NCBI RefSeq assembly: GCF_036417845.1
Contig: NW_027118693.1
Span: 4,970,001-5,034,000 of the forward strand
Direction of reading: 5' to 3'
Source of the DNA: Apteryx mantelli
Taxonomy: Eukaryota > Chordata > Aves > Apterygiformes > Apterygidae
DNA: 64,000 bases
Shown piece by piece: positions 48,201-60,250 of the stretch. How positions within the stretch are numbered: the first letter of the stretch is position 1; the number at the start of each line of letters is the position of its first letter. A model generated the notes under the pieces. It was given only the letters and a program-made list of their open reading frames with translations, did not search any database and was not told the DNA's origin. Position numbers and translations under genes: made by a program.

Positions 48201-50976
48201 AAAGCCTCCAGCAAGGCTCTGAACAGAGGCTTAGTTCAAAAGTAATAAACCTAAAATGTAGGTGCCCACTTATCATTAAAGGGCATGATTCATTTAGCCA
48301 CAGATGTCTGTTGCCATTGGAGATGCCCTGGGACACCTGAGATATCAAATGGAGCTGACAGAGATGATGCTGGGCCTTGGGAGACCCACGCTGTTCTGGA
48401 ACACCTAGCTGAAGACCAGGGGAATATTTGGGGAATCTCCAACAACAATAGGCACCTGTGCTTAGAAAACAAAAGCCCACCTAAGTCCATCCAGGACTGT
48501 CATCAGAGCTTAGGCACCTCCCTCCCAGGTTGACGCCCATGTGGTAAACACCCAAAGGTAGATAACGTAAATCCTGCCCTTCAAAATTTGCTCAGACTGC
48601 CCAACCAATGTTGAGCGGGGTTATACCGAGAGGAGATAGCCATTCCATATGATGCTGCAACCAGGTAGGAACATTTAGTTGAGGGTTGTTATTAATTAGG
48701 GACAGCACTGATGTCGCGGATGAGTGAGGAGTGATGCACTTCACTTGTAAGAGAGAAGCAGCAATATATTTTATTGAGGTAAGATTGCATTGCACACAGA
48801 AATGCTTTATGCTGTTTGAGATTCCCTGGCTTCTTCAAGATATCTGCACAAGGCTGGCAGATTGTGTGCAGGTTCCACAGAGTCCCATGCTCTTTTGGGT
48901 GCAACACCCTGCGGTACAGAAATGGTACAAGGCACCTACATTGGGCTGAATCCTATCCAAAATGTCCAGCTGTTCTCTGGATCAAGCTAGCACCATTGCA
49001 TAGCAGCCTTATCTACCTTGTAGAGAAAAACCTCTGGCGTGCTGTCCTATCTTCCACCTCATAGGCTCAGAGTGTGCTTCATAGGCTACTGTGTATGTCT
49101 TTGGGATGCCCAGGGTTAAGGTGATGACGCTTTAAAATTACTCACCATAAGCAGAGAGGAAGAACAGAACATTTTAGGCTCTAACTGTGGTCCTTCTAGT
49201 CAAAAGAAGAAGTAAGAAAAAATTGAATGCTTTCCTGTCTTCACTCCATCTCTCTCCCTTGGAATATGCCACTATTCATTGCTATTTAGAAAACATGACA
49301 AAAGTTTCATACATATGTAGGAACAATTTTGAGGATTGAGGAAAACATTTTTCAGGCTGATCCTGATCATAATATGTTTGACTTCTTTATTCGAACTTAT
49401 GCAGTAGGTGTAATTGCACAGTTTGGGCTAGTGGTCTGGGAGTGTATATGCTTGCGTTCATGAATGTATACACATAGAAAGCTACTTAATTGATAATCAT
49501 CCTAGCTGGAAAGCTGTTATCATGAAGCAGAGTGAAAGCATTCTGGAGACTGCTGAATTATGAAGAAAACCATAACTCTATGATGATCAAAGACACTTTT
49601 CTCCATTGCATCCCTGCTGGAAACAGGATGATTTACTTCTGAAATTAATGGATCCAGATGGTTTGTCAACAGCTGTTCACATACCTGATACCCTGATGTC
49701 ATCCAGTGCATGCTTTCACTTCACTTGAAATCTCCTTTCACCAGATTTGAAAACGTTCACTTCACTTCAAGTAGCTATCACTGTAGCTGAACAGGTTATC
49801 CAGGGCTCCTATACTGTCAGCGAGAAGGAAAAGGTGTTTCTAGGGTGAGCAGTTCAGCTTAAGACATTTATCTTTTTGATGAGTAGAATTTGTTGAGCTG
49901 AAACCTAAGGAAGTCGCTAAGTTGTTACATAAACCCAACCCAATCTACCTGTGTGTAACAACCAGTGTCACTTAACACCAGTTCTTCCTGAGAATTTTTT
50001 TTTCACTTGGTACAAAAAAATAAACATGAATACTTATTCCCACTTTCTGTCTTCCAGCAACAAAGAGCTGATTTTCCCCTGTGGGAAAATAGTTGGAATG
50101 AGTAAAAGTTAGGTTTTCCTCATTTCATTTCTATATGTTTATCTGTAAACTTGGAAATTAAAAGTTTTTTTTCACTGTTTGGTTTGGTATGTTTTTTTCA
50201 AAAAAAAAAAAAGAATTTCTCTACAATGATATTTTTAAAGAGTTTTCTTTTTTTAATGGAACTTTCCAAAATTCCCCATTTCTGTTTGCCAAGAGAAACA
50301 AGGAGAAAAGTGAGCTTTCAGAACCATCCCGAATCCCTTCTACTCATTTAGCAGAGGGAGGAAGCCATTTCCTTGTGAGCTGCCAGGTAGATCCAGCTGT
50401 GCGGGGGCAGTCTGAGCACATGTTTGGAGATAAAAAGAAGAATCGGATCCTCCATCATTACAATTCTCCACGGCTTAAATGAGCCAAACCATGAATTCTC
50501 ATCAGGCCGTTTCCGTTGAAAATTGCCTGTAGCAGGCAGGTGGAGATAAAGCTTTACGCAGTCGGAAATACTGAAAAGAAGCCTTGAACGAGCATCTCTA
50601 GATGACCATACGTGACAACTCAGTTGCTGGTAGGCATTTAAGATTCTTTCATAATAAAGGATGGTCTCATTCAGTTGTAAGTAGTTTCTACATTCCTCTG
50701 AACAAATGTCCGCTTTCGATGTGGGAATTGCACCCCAGTCTCCACTGACCACACTGACTAGTTCTCCATGATCACTGTGGTGGGAGTGCAGACACCTTAG
50801 GTGGGTTCAAGACTAGCACAGATTTCGATGCACCTCCCCACAAGTCTGCCATGGGAACGCCAGTTTCAGTTGCCTCCCCATTGACATTTAGCACCATCGG
50901 AGGTGTTTCAGGGATCCTGCCTGCCCTCCAGCTGCTGCTCCGGAATGGCACAGGTCTCTTGTAAGTCATCAGATGC
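48201..50976. other. Non-coding stretch
   Basis: No gene is recognised. It includes a dispersed-repeat copy (48,295-48,440) and AT-rich DNA around 49.1-50.3 kb. A 134-codon minus-strand frame at 50,348-50,752 resembles no family I know. Confidence 0.4.
48295..48440. repeat. Dispersed repeat, copy 2
   Basis: Partner of 36,470-36,620, in the same orientation and block order. See that entry for the shared blocks. Confidence 0.4.
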
Positions 50977-51428
50977 TGTGACTGCAAGGCGGCCAAAAGA
51001 AGGTCAGATACCAGCAGAGAGAGACACTCAAGGTTCATAAGGAGTTAAACAGGACAGATTTAATAAAGGACTTGCGCTCCAGGCTGCACAGGGAGACCCA
51101 GGAACCACGAGGAGGGGTCGCCGGCAGGAGGCTGCTGGAGGTACGAGTAGGATGCACAGGCAGGACGCACGGGTGGGACGCATGGGTGGGACTCGACTTG
51201 TTCATAAGGGCCCCTTAAATCTCCTAGAACTATTTCCTTATCTCAGCTGTGCTAACCTTGAGAAACTGCTGTGCGGGAAGCAGCTAGACGTTGTTGACAA
51301 AACGGAATGTGCATGCCTGGCCCCGATGGGAATTTGGGCAGTGTGCAGTTTCACACGCTGGGCCTGCTACCACCTACTCTGCCAGTCACTGACTCCTCGC
51401 CAGGTCTTCTGCAGGTCTTCTCACTACA
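50977..51428 (-). repeat. Candidate 3' LTR of the endogenous retrovirus
   Basis: On the minus strand a purine-rich tract (AAGGGGTGGAG, 51,429-51,439) is followed by TGTAGTGAGAAG, a fitting polypurine tract and LTR start. Inside are a TTTAA-type TATA near 51,215 and an ATTAAA polyadenylation-like signal near 51,060. The far end (a TG on the plus strand near 50,977) is a guess. No second LTR copy is available to confirm the boundaries. Confidence 0.45.
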
Positions 51429-51861
51429 CTCCACCCCTTGACTGACAGAGATGTGGTACTGGTGCCACCAGCGTGCGGACAAGGTTCAGACTTGCCTTTC
51501 TGGTATTAGCCTAACTAAACAGCTAAGATGTACAAGCAACTAAATCATAGCGAATATACATACATACAGTAAATTATAACCTGTATGCACACAAAAGTGA
51601 TCAGCCCAGAGGACCAGGAGCATAATGTATTTTTCCCCATAGTCCTTAATTTGACAGCCATGATGACAGTCACTGCCAGGGGGTGTCCCACACTGATTCT
51701 TTGGACTTTACATCGTGTAGTCCTTGAAGTAGGCTCTTTATCTTGTGGATGTTGGGTTTGATGCGCTCACCACAGTTCTGTCGGTGTCCCAACTGCCATC
51801 AGCATACAGGATTAGGATGGAGAGCAGCAATGTCGCGGCTCCGTTCGGCATATTCATCAGG

Positions 51862-52980
51862 TCATGGTTGTCTGAGCGAGAGTCTCCTAGAGGGGAAATA
51901 GACTGGGACACTTTCCCCTTTAATTAGTCCCGGGTGGGTGTCTCCTGGCCCATCAGCAATAATTTTCCCTTCCGGCTGTTCAGATTTAGCCAGATCATGC
52001 ACCCACACAGCACGCCCTGTAGACTCAAAACCACCTGGTTGCAGGGTGAGCCACAAGGAATCTGTTCCCTGGATAGTGGGGACCCCTATCTGCTCACATA
52101 TCAGCTGGGCTATTTGGTCTCCCTGTGTACATCGCAGGGGTTGGGATCAGGTGTAATGGATCGCAACCTTCACCTCCTCAAGGTGGTTTGAGTAGATGAC
52201 TCCTGCCTTGATGCCCCCCCTCCTGGAGAGCTAAACTAGTACAGGGCACCACGTGACCATAATACCCTTGAGGTATGGTGAAGGCCAACACCAAACTCAC
52301 AAGATGACAGCTTTCCGATTCTAGGGTTCTTTCTTTGTGCGACAGTCGCAGACCCAACCCTGCACTGCGGGGCATGGCTTGCCTGGGGAGGCAGGCTCGG
52401 GGGTGCAGCCGTTGCACTCTAAGCACACGCGGCCCCTCCTTGGATTCCCCCTGGACATGAGCATATGGGGTAGAGGCACGCGCTGGGCGGTCATTGAGGC
52501 AGGCAGTTGCCTGACAAATGTTTTGCTCCAACCTGTGAGGGTACCAGGAGGGGACAGTTTGCACAGCTGCTCTTTGAGCAGCCCGTTCATTCGCTCTATC
52601 AATCCTGCCCCTTGCGGATGGTAGGGTATGTGATATGTCCAGGCTATTCCTCTCTCTCCAGACCAATTTTGAATGTCATTCCCTGTAAAAGAAGTGCCCT
52701 GATCACTTTGGACTTCCACCTGGGAGCCATATAACCCAATCAAGCCTTCTAATGCCTTAGTGGTGTGAGCCTGGGTAGCTGCAGTGCAGGAGTGGGTGTA
52801 CAATAGACCAGAGCAGGTATCTACAGAGCTCAGGACATATCTGTGCCACTGACTCTCTGGTAAGGGTCCAATATAATCAGTTTGCCAGACGTACAAAGGC
52901 TTTTGTCCTCTGTGGATATAACACTTTTTGGTTTGCAATTGCTGTGGAGCTGAGCGGGTACAAGGGGGGCAACGCTGCCT
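51862..52980 (-). pseudogene. Retroviral pol remnant with intact integrase core
   Basis: An open frame runs on the minus strand from Gag-like sequence through the integrase. It has the second half of the zinc-binding motif (RCPPC), then a core domain with D in QTDYIGPL, D in QSDQGTSF and E in LIERMNGLL. The second and third acidic residues are separated by 35 residues, so the D,D35E triad of retroviral integrases is preserved. Integrase inserts viral DNA into host DNA. The frame breaks after the core. A separate frame at 51,862-52,056 (VWVHDLAK, VPVYFPSRRLSLR) looks like the C-terminal DNA-binding domain. RT and RNase H are deleted. Confidence 0.85.
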
Positions 52981-53229
52981 GGCCTGTTTTTGTGCCGCTG
53001 GCAGCTGCCCCTCTGTGCATGCTGCTGGCAGGGCAGTGGGTGTCGCGGGTCCCCCACTGCGCTCTCCGGGCTGCTCGCCGTGCTCCCCCACCCCCGGGGG
53101 CTGCGTGCGCTGCTCCGGCTGCAGCTGCAGCCACTGCTGGAGCAGCTCTGCACTGGGTTTGCCATCCACCTCCCCCCATGGCACGCCGGCTCGCAGCAGG
53201 TCTTGGGACATAGTGCCACGACTCACCCT

Positions 53230-53962
53230 TTCTTTCTTTTTCACGTCCACACTTTCCCGACTTCCTATCTCTGCTAACGGAGGACACCTCTGCTAACTGA
53301 GATAGCAGCACTGCAACTTCCCCCACTGTACCACCCCCCCCACCAATCACAGGTAGCACCATCGCTTTAAGATGGGGAGGGGCAGTTTGCAGCATCCTAG
53401 TCCAGATGGTTTTGCTCATGGGGATCTGATCCGGTCTGGTAAACTCAGAGGAGTAAATTCTGGACAGCATTCCTAATTGCCGCAGCTGGTTTATTCCTCC
53501 TGCCATAGCAGTCCACCTGGTGAGCCCGTCATCGATGACCACAGCAGTTGGCCAGGTTCACCGCACCATGCCCAGCACCCACTCCATTCAGGAGGGAAAA
53601 ATTTCCGGTTTTGCTGCTGCAGGGTGCGGAGGGTGTTGCACATCTGGCATCCTGGCACAAAGCCCCCGTCTTATCCAGTTCCCCTCTAGTAAAATAAACC
53701 ACATCTGACCCAGCATCCCACAACCTTAACAGCCACTCTAGTAACCCTTCACGGGGCTGCTGCCTGTAGCGCCCCTGCATATCCTGCAGCTCTGATGCTT
53801 TAAAATCACTAGTTGTTGTGGTCCCTTCAAATTGGCTGCATGCAGTCCACTAAGCCGCTGCTCTGCCACCGGCCAGGCAGCTGCCTCCCCCTCATGCTCC
53901 GGGTCTGACTCCGAACCAGGGAGGTCGTCACAATCCCAGATATTGCCATCCCAAATATTCAT
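53230..53962 (-). pseudogene. Retroviral gag remnant (capsid region)
   Basis: Pieces of a Gag polyprotein lie in different minus-strand frames. An acidic N-proximal piece spans 53,738-53,962. A piece with REGLLEWLLRLWDAG and a SDVVYFTRGEL-like stretch spans 53,529-53,780. A piece with TRWTAMAGGINQLRQLGML and TAPPHLKAMVLPV spans about 53,330-53,545. Frame changes between them show decay. The order fits a capsid region of ERV-L-type Gag; the N-terminus is missing. Confidence 0.65.
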
Positions 53963-53990
53963 TCACCACTTCTAATTTTTCAAATATACT

Positions 53991-55599
53991 TCAGAAAGGA
54001 AACAGATGGGTCTTTTCTAAAGTAGTCATAAATGCACTCTGTAGTACTGAATACACCCTTTTTGACAAAAAGAAATGAAAAAATGGAAAGGCTGCATCTC
54101 TGATTACTATGGTATACTGAACCAAAGTTAAAGTAAGTCTGTACTACTTTTAGAATGACAGCCTATGAAGCAAAAAAACCCCCCATGCATTTCTCTTTAA
54201 TGGTAACTCCTTTATACAACTAAAATTGGAGACCATAAAAACAAGCACTCAGAAGTACCATCTTCTGCATCTGAAATATAGTCTATCCAAGAAAGAAAAC
54301 ACATGGAAGCTAATATCAAAGGTAATTCACAGGTGGTGGGAAATGCAAAGAGCAACAAAATCCATTTTGGTGTTTACAGAATGCTTTGTCTTTTTTTTTT
54401 TTTTTTTTTTTTTAATCTATATTCTCCATGATTTCCATCCTCTATTTGATTTGGGCTTTCCTGTCCCATGAATTGGTGCTTAACCAAAGAGAGAAGCTAT
54501 TCCAGATGTCTTGTGAAACACATATAATTATGCAGCTTAAATGATTTAGATCATAATAGGTCACCTTTCAGGAAGGGTTCCTTGGAGGAGTTTATTGAAG
54601 ATAACACTTCTGAGATCTGTCAAATCCCAAGTTTTCTTAGACGAGAGGCATAGCAGTTGCCTCTCTCTCCTGTTAATAAAGGCTTATTGGGGGGTACTAG
54701 CAATAAACATGATTGGTGTGGACACTCTTTTCTTCTAATATGGCAGTATTCTAGAAACTCTTTGCTTGTAAGGCAGTAGTATCCCCCACTTAGCACTTAA
54801 TTAACCATCCAAGTAACTCCCCAGTGCAGTGAAATAAGGGGCTGGGGGGTGGGGGGGGCAGGCAGGGTCCTGATCTCTCCCTGCCAAAGGGCTCGCTCCT
54901 TGGGCATCTCTGCTGCAACCTGCACACTGCGCACTGCCCCGGGCACCAACACAAGACAGCCAGGGGCTGACATCCAGGTGGAGACCACAGAGAACAGTTT
55001 TGACATGGTGAGATATTTTTCTCTAACATAGTTAACAAGGAAATGGTCTTGTCATGATGGAGCGCTCAGATGAACTCTTGCTAGCAGCAATGCCACAGTT
55101 GTTACCTTTCCAAATGGGTAAATAAGGAAAACTTCCCAAGACAAAGTATTTCTTCAGGAAAGAATTGGCCTCTTACAACCACTTCTCCCAGATGTGCATA
55201 CTACAGTGAGTGAGGTTGCAAGGCCTCAGAGCTTATTATTGAGCTGAAAACGAAGCAAATCCCAACATTGCTTTTGGACCCTGAAAATACTCGCCTGATG
55301 CTCAAGCACTTTCCTCTAAGTCAGCAAGAAATACTTGTAGGGTCATAGCTGAGGATCAGCTTGCAAAGTTGAAGCGTTTTATGCAAATAACTCTGCAAGG
55401 CCCCCCAGAGTTATGGTCCTCACCTTCGCACATGCTCCTCTCTTCTCTGAGGGAGTTGTTTCTAACCTGGCAGGTCAGCTGTCCATCTCAGCTGAGCACA
55501 TTTCGCAATGTGTCACTAGGTTGGCTGAGGCCTGCAGTTTGTGAAACTCTTGCCAGGATCTCCTGCCAGGATGACCTAACTAAACCCCCAGGCTCAGCT
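53991..55599. other. Non-coding stretch
   Basis: No gene is recognised. It contains a 22-base T run at about 54,391-54,412 and a G-rich patch near 54,840-54,860. Confidence 0.4.
54391..54412. repeat. Poly(T) run
   Basis: About 22 consecutive T residues. No element body is recognised next to it. Confidence 0.9.
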
Positions 55600-56300
55600 G
55601 CTCGGAGACAAGTAGCACCACCAGCACCCAAGCCATGGGCCTGCTGCTGGTCTATCAGCTGCTAAGGCAGGCGTGACCTTGCATGCACATGCCCCAGCCA
55701 GGAGCCTGCTGCTAGCCTATTGGAGGCTGAGACAGAAGTGACCTCCCAAGCAAGAACACAAACCTTCTCCATCAGAGAAGCTGAAAGGCCATCAGCAGCC
55801 GTGTGGGCTTGGGAGATGATTGTAAGATGATCTCCTCTGGCTGAGCAGCTGATAGGCCAGCACTTGGCTAATGCTTGGGGCAATTGGTTGTGAGGTCACT
55901 TCTGCCTGAGGACCTGATAGGCACCAAGAGGCACAGGGCTGGGATGTTGATGGCGAGGTCATTTAGAACTGGGCGGCTGAGAGGCCAGAAACAGTTGCAG
56001 GGCTTGGATGGTGACTGTGAGATCACTTCTTCTATCTCCGCCGCTGACAGGCCAGCAGCAGGCACATGGCTCACATGGTGATTGTGAGGTCATTTCTGAG
56101 TATGTGACTGGATGGAAGCAAGAGCATGCTGATGTCATTTCCCTAAGAGAAGGAGAAAGATGAGCAGCAGGCCCCCTGGCTTGGCAGGTGCTTATGAGGT
56201 CCGTTGTGTCTGGTCAGCTGAAAGGCCAGCAGGAGGCTGATGGGTGGGGACATTTTTGTGAGATCAGTTGTGTTTCAGGAGCTCATAGGCCATGAGAAAT
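55600..56300 (+). repeat. Degenerate tandem array, about 65-bp units with AGGTCA-like core
   Basis: About ten diverged units share the order GCTGA-AGGCCAGCAG-, then a GGCTTGGATGGTGA-like block, then TGTGAGGTCACTTCT. The TGAGGTCA-like cores fall near 55,673, 55,738, 55,824, 55,891, 55,954, 56,018, 56,084, 56,130, 56,195 and 56,258, mostly 63-67 bp apart. Some cores match the nuclear-receptor half site AGGTCA exactly, and others read AGATCA or GTGACC. The units are too diverged for a young satellite. Confidence 0.8.
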
Positions 56301-56529
56301 TCCAGAAGAAGAGCCCATGTGGCATGGGAGCAAGCCAGGAGGAGAAAACCCATGCTCTGTGTTCTGGCAAAAATGCTGTGATCGGTGGCACAAGGTCCAG
56401 TGGTGGCCAGTTACTAGCAACATCCCTCGGTGATCAACGCCTAGGGCAACGCTCTCTAACTTCTACATTAATGCCATAGGATGGAGCACACTCTCAGCAT
56501 GTTTGTAGACAATGCGCAATTGAGGGGAG

Positions 56530-56632
56530 CCCCAGAGCAACCTCGTCCAGTTCCCTCTGCTTTGAGCGTGGGGTGGGACTAGGTGACCTCCAGAGGTCTC
56601 ATCCACCCTAAGTGCTGTGATTCTGTGAATCT
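56530..56632 (+). mobile_element. CR1 LINE extreme 3' end
   Basis: Contains the CR1 terminal blocks GGACTAGGTGACCTCCAGAG and a CTGTGATTCTGTGAAT tail. It is about 100 bp long, truncated at its 5' end, and sits just beyond the tandem array. Confidence 0.75.
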
Positions 56633-58865
56633 TTCCCGAGAGATCTCGGTAAAGATGGCATAGGCAGAGGAAGAAGAAAGGACAGAGAGGCAGAAGAAGA
56701 GATAGGAAATATGTCAGTTTAAAAATAGTACTTCCTCAGAACAAAGTTTCTCCATTCAGAGTGTTGGGAAGAAAGGTCTCGGCATGACTGACTGTACCTG
56801 CATATATATATGCAAACACAGGAGCAAATACTATAATTCATGCACATGGTCTTGCCACTAAAAAAGAAAGAAAAGCTTCATTAGAACTGAAAAAAATATC
56901 TGAACTTCTGGAAAGGAATATATAATTTCTTTTCCATTTTTGTATGGAGATATTTTTTGGATAGGTTTTCAGGCCTTTATTCCTTTGCCCACATAGAGGG
57001 GCTATTGCTGCCTGAAATGCCCAGGGGTACCTGTGTTCCCATGTAGTGCTGGGAAATGTGACCCAGGACCTGCAGGAACCTTTCTGAAGCGTTAGCTGGT
57101 CACCAAGAGAAGTCTCTCAAGACCTCTCAGGAAGAAACCTTCTTTCTCTCCCTTGACTAAAAGGGAAGTCCAGACAACTGCATTAGACAGAGACAGCTGC
57201 ACTGAAGGGCTCTGGCATCGGGTGAGACCTGTCTCATCCCTGTTGTCACCTCAAATGGAGTTGCACTTCATTTACTGTGCAGGGAATGCAGAGGGAGTGC
57301 ACCTCGATGTTTAGGGACTCCTTTAAGACATCACCACAACACAGGTGTGCTGAGATTTGTGCAAATTTGGCCATCCAAAAACAGAGTGTTTCATTGAAGC
57401 TGGTTGCCCTGCTTCCCCCTATCAGGCGAGAGAGCTCGACACCTCAGAGCAGGAATGGCTCTGTCCAAAGAGTAAGGAGTTGCATGGACTGTCCCAGGCA
57501 GGCAGTGGTTTGGGCCACTAAGCTCTGTGCGAGACATAAAAGTATTTCCTTTTAATGGTGTGGGCCTGATTATAGCAAAAATGTTTAGAAAATGTCAATA
57601 AAAATGAAACAAGAAAGAAATTTTAAAAAGGATGTAAACAAGGAAATGTTTAGTCACACTTTTCAGTTTTTAACATTCTTTGTTCTTATAGCCCTCCTTG
57701 ATTATGTTTTTGTGTTGTTGTTGTTGCTGGTGGTGTATTTTGTTTCTTAATATACTGGTCTTCAGAGGTGATTTTGGTGGTCTTTGTTAAGGAAAGTGAT
57801 TTTCAGAATTGGGGTGGGATGCCGTCACAGGGTCATGGACGTCTGGTGCCATTGTAGGTGCCCTGGTCCCCCCTGCCCAGCCTCCTTCTGCAGCCCTGAG
57901 GGGCTCTGGTGTCCCACAGGTCCCCTGTGAGAGTTGCCAGGCCCAGGCAGGTACCTCAGAGACACCGGGACCTCTCCAAGTGCTGCTGGGTGTTTTTTGG
58001 GTAGACACCTGAGCCAGGCCTGGAAAGGTGAAGAACTGTTTTCAGCATTCCAAAAATATGAACACACTTTCATCAGCAAAAATGATTGACTAATGTCAAT
58101 GTCAATGTTTTCCCATGATGAAATAGTGGAAATTTTCAGGAAGAGTATTAATCTCAGGAGAAGAAATGTTGATCTGTCCCTCTCAACCTGCGTTACCACT
58201 GCTCTGTCCGTTATGCTGTGGATGTGGTATTAGTAATCTTTCACATAGTTGCACATGTCTTGATTCAGCTGATCATTTCTAAAGGCATCTTTGCATCAGA
58301 CTGTCTGGACTTAGGCACTTTCCATAGCTGCCCAGTTTTCCTCCTCCCCCCTTTACTCTTTAGCCATTCAGATACCTCTCAACTCTCTGGTTGCTGCTCT
58401 GAGCTTCAGAGGGTCTGAAGCTTGCCTCGTCTTTCAGGAGTCGTATTGTCTCTTTAGCCAACTCCTTAGCTGTGTTTCCGTCTCTCCTTTCCTATCTATC
58501 ATCTGTCAAAAACATCTCAGGAAAAGTTTTTCTTGTGGAAAGTGCACCTCACTGGAGGCAGCTTGGCCTTAACATATAGTTGGGGAGTGTATTTTATATT
58601 TTATTAAACTCTATCACCTGTTGTATTTGTTTATTTGCAGTTAAGAAAAATCCTCCTGTATCTGCAACTAGTTCTCTAAGGAAAGTAGGTGGGAATCAGT
58701 ACATAGGAGCTGTAGCATTCAGCTACAGACTTGGGTGGAAAAGGTGCGCTCTAAGCCCCCAGTGGCTGATGAGGGAAATGGCAGGGCTGGGGAGGTGAGG
58801 AGGAAGGCTGTCCGTAAACATCTCACATGAAGGATGCTGCTTTTCCTACATGTCCAGACTTCCTT
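56633..58865. other. Non-coding stretch
   Basis: No gene is recognised. A GC-rich block at about 57,810-58,020 has overlapping open frames on both strands without family features. Confidence 0.4.
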
Positions 58866-60250
58866 AGGGAAAATGAATTCCCTTCTTGTCCCTGGCCACG
58901 TGTCCTGCCCAGTTAAGAGATGGGAATGGGGCTTCCAGAGTGAGACATTGCCACCTCTCTTAGAAAAGCACCCTCTGATGTGACAAATTGCAATGCTGGA
59001 ATGGGTCTCTCTTCAGCATTTAGAGAGAGACAAAAGATTATTTTAGTCTACCTCAGTGAATATTTCCCCGGAGGAGGGAGTACAAAGGACAAATTAAGTC
59101 ACATCTTCAGCTGGGCCGCTGTTCCCAAGGGGGGCCAGGCTCCTGGGACAGAGGGAGCTCCTGGCAACCTGGCAGCACTGCTGAGAGACAGCTGCGTGCA
59201 GGAGCAGCTCTTCTGCAGAGAGCAGCAGGGCTCCAGGCACTACCTGCAAGTGCCAAGATGAGATGAAGAAGATGAGCAAGATGAGTGAGACAGAAGTTCA
59301 AGGCAATCAGGAGTGGGTAGACGGCTGAGAGCTCACTGGAGGAGAAATCTTCACAGCCCCTAACACAGTAAGTCTCTGGCTGCAGGGCAATGCAGCTGAG
59401 GCATCCTGAGGTTTTCTCTAAAGCTAGCACATCCCATGGCTGATAGGGTCTGTCAGGATGGGTATCCCAGTCCTTCCTGTGTGGGGCAGGAGGTGCTTTA
59501 GAGCAGGGATTCCCAGCCACTCTGTCAGAGGGAAACGGCGTCCTCCTACCTTCTCCCAGGGATGCTGGCAGGGTGTGAAGCAGAGGTGTGCACACAGGTC
59601 TGCTGAGGGCTGTAACTCAGAGCAGTGTCTCTGCATCCCAGAGTGCTGTGTGTCCGGGACAGTGACTCTGCCGCCTGTGAAGGTCAGCACTCAGCCTGCC
59701 CGGGGAACTCCCCACGGTGCTGTGGGGAGAAGCTCTGGGTGGGATGACTGACTGCCAGCAGGACATGTTCATTCTCCTGTTGAGAGGGTGCTGCATGGGT
59801 CAGGGCTGCTCTCAGCTCTGGCTCACCCTGAGAACATTTCTGGAGGGGGCTTTCCAAAAGGAAGGTCAAGACAGGGATACCTGAAAGGGAAGGAGCTGTC
59901 ATGAGTCTCTGCTTTCAGTGTTATTCTCTTTGTTGGGATGAAATGTTAGTGGAGCTGTCAGGTTTAAACAGGGGCTTGAGATTCCAAAATAGTGACAGTG
60001 AGAGAGGAACAGTTCTGGGAGGAACTCAAGAAATCCCTTCATGCACCCCTCAGCCTACAGACAGAACCAGCATCACCTTTCCAGCTTCATCAAGGTTTCT
60101 CTCAGATGCTCCTTAGCCCCTGCAAACACCGAGGTGCCCCTGGGCAGTGCCCTGCTCCCGGGAGGTTTCTGCAGGGCAGAGCTGAGCACCCAGCAGGTGG
60201 GATGGGGTCTGTAAGCACTGACATGACATGTGGGACAAAGAAAGAGCTGC
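58866..60250 (+). repeat. Segmental duplicate of palindrome inner arm and spacer
   Basis: Colinear with 8,935-10,260 in the same orientation, crossing the left-arm/spacer boundary without a break, and clearly diverged (small indels and substitutions throughout). It carries the 82-bp unit once (about 59,570-59,650). It lies 1.4-2.7 kb upstream of the family-14-like OR and probably represents 5' flanking or non-coding exon DNA of that OR type. Confidence 0.8.

Larger units (their letters stand above)
50977..53990 (-). mobile_element. Endogenous retrovirus, ERV-L-like, internally deleted, 5'-truncated
   Basis: On the minus strand the order is a Gag remnant, an integrase-bearing Pol remnant and one LTR with a polypurine tract. 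The Gag part resembles the capsid region of ERV-L-type elements seen in birds (LLEWLLRLWDAG motif). Protease, reverse transcriptase and RNase H are absent: Gag-like sequence runs within about 250 bp into the integrase zinc-finger end. No second LTR or primer binding site is seen beyond about 53,990. No envelope gene is seen. It is not capable of replication. Assignment to ERV-L is from recalled family features; integrase identity is certain. Confidence 0.85.
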
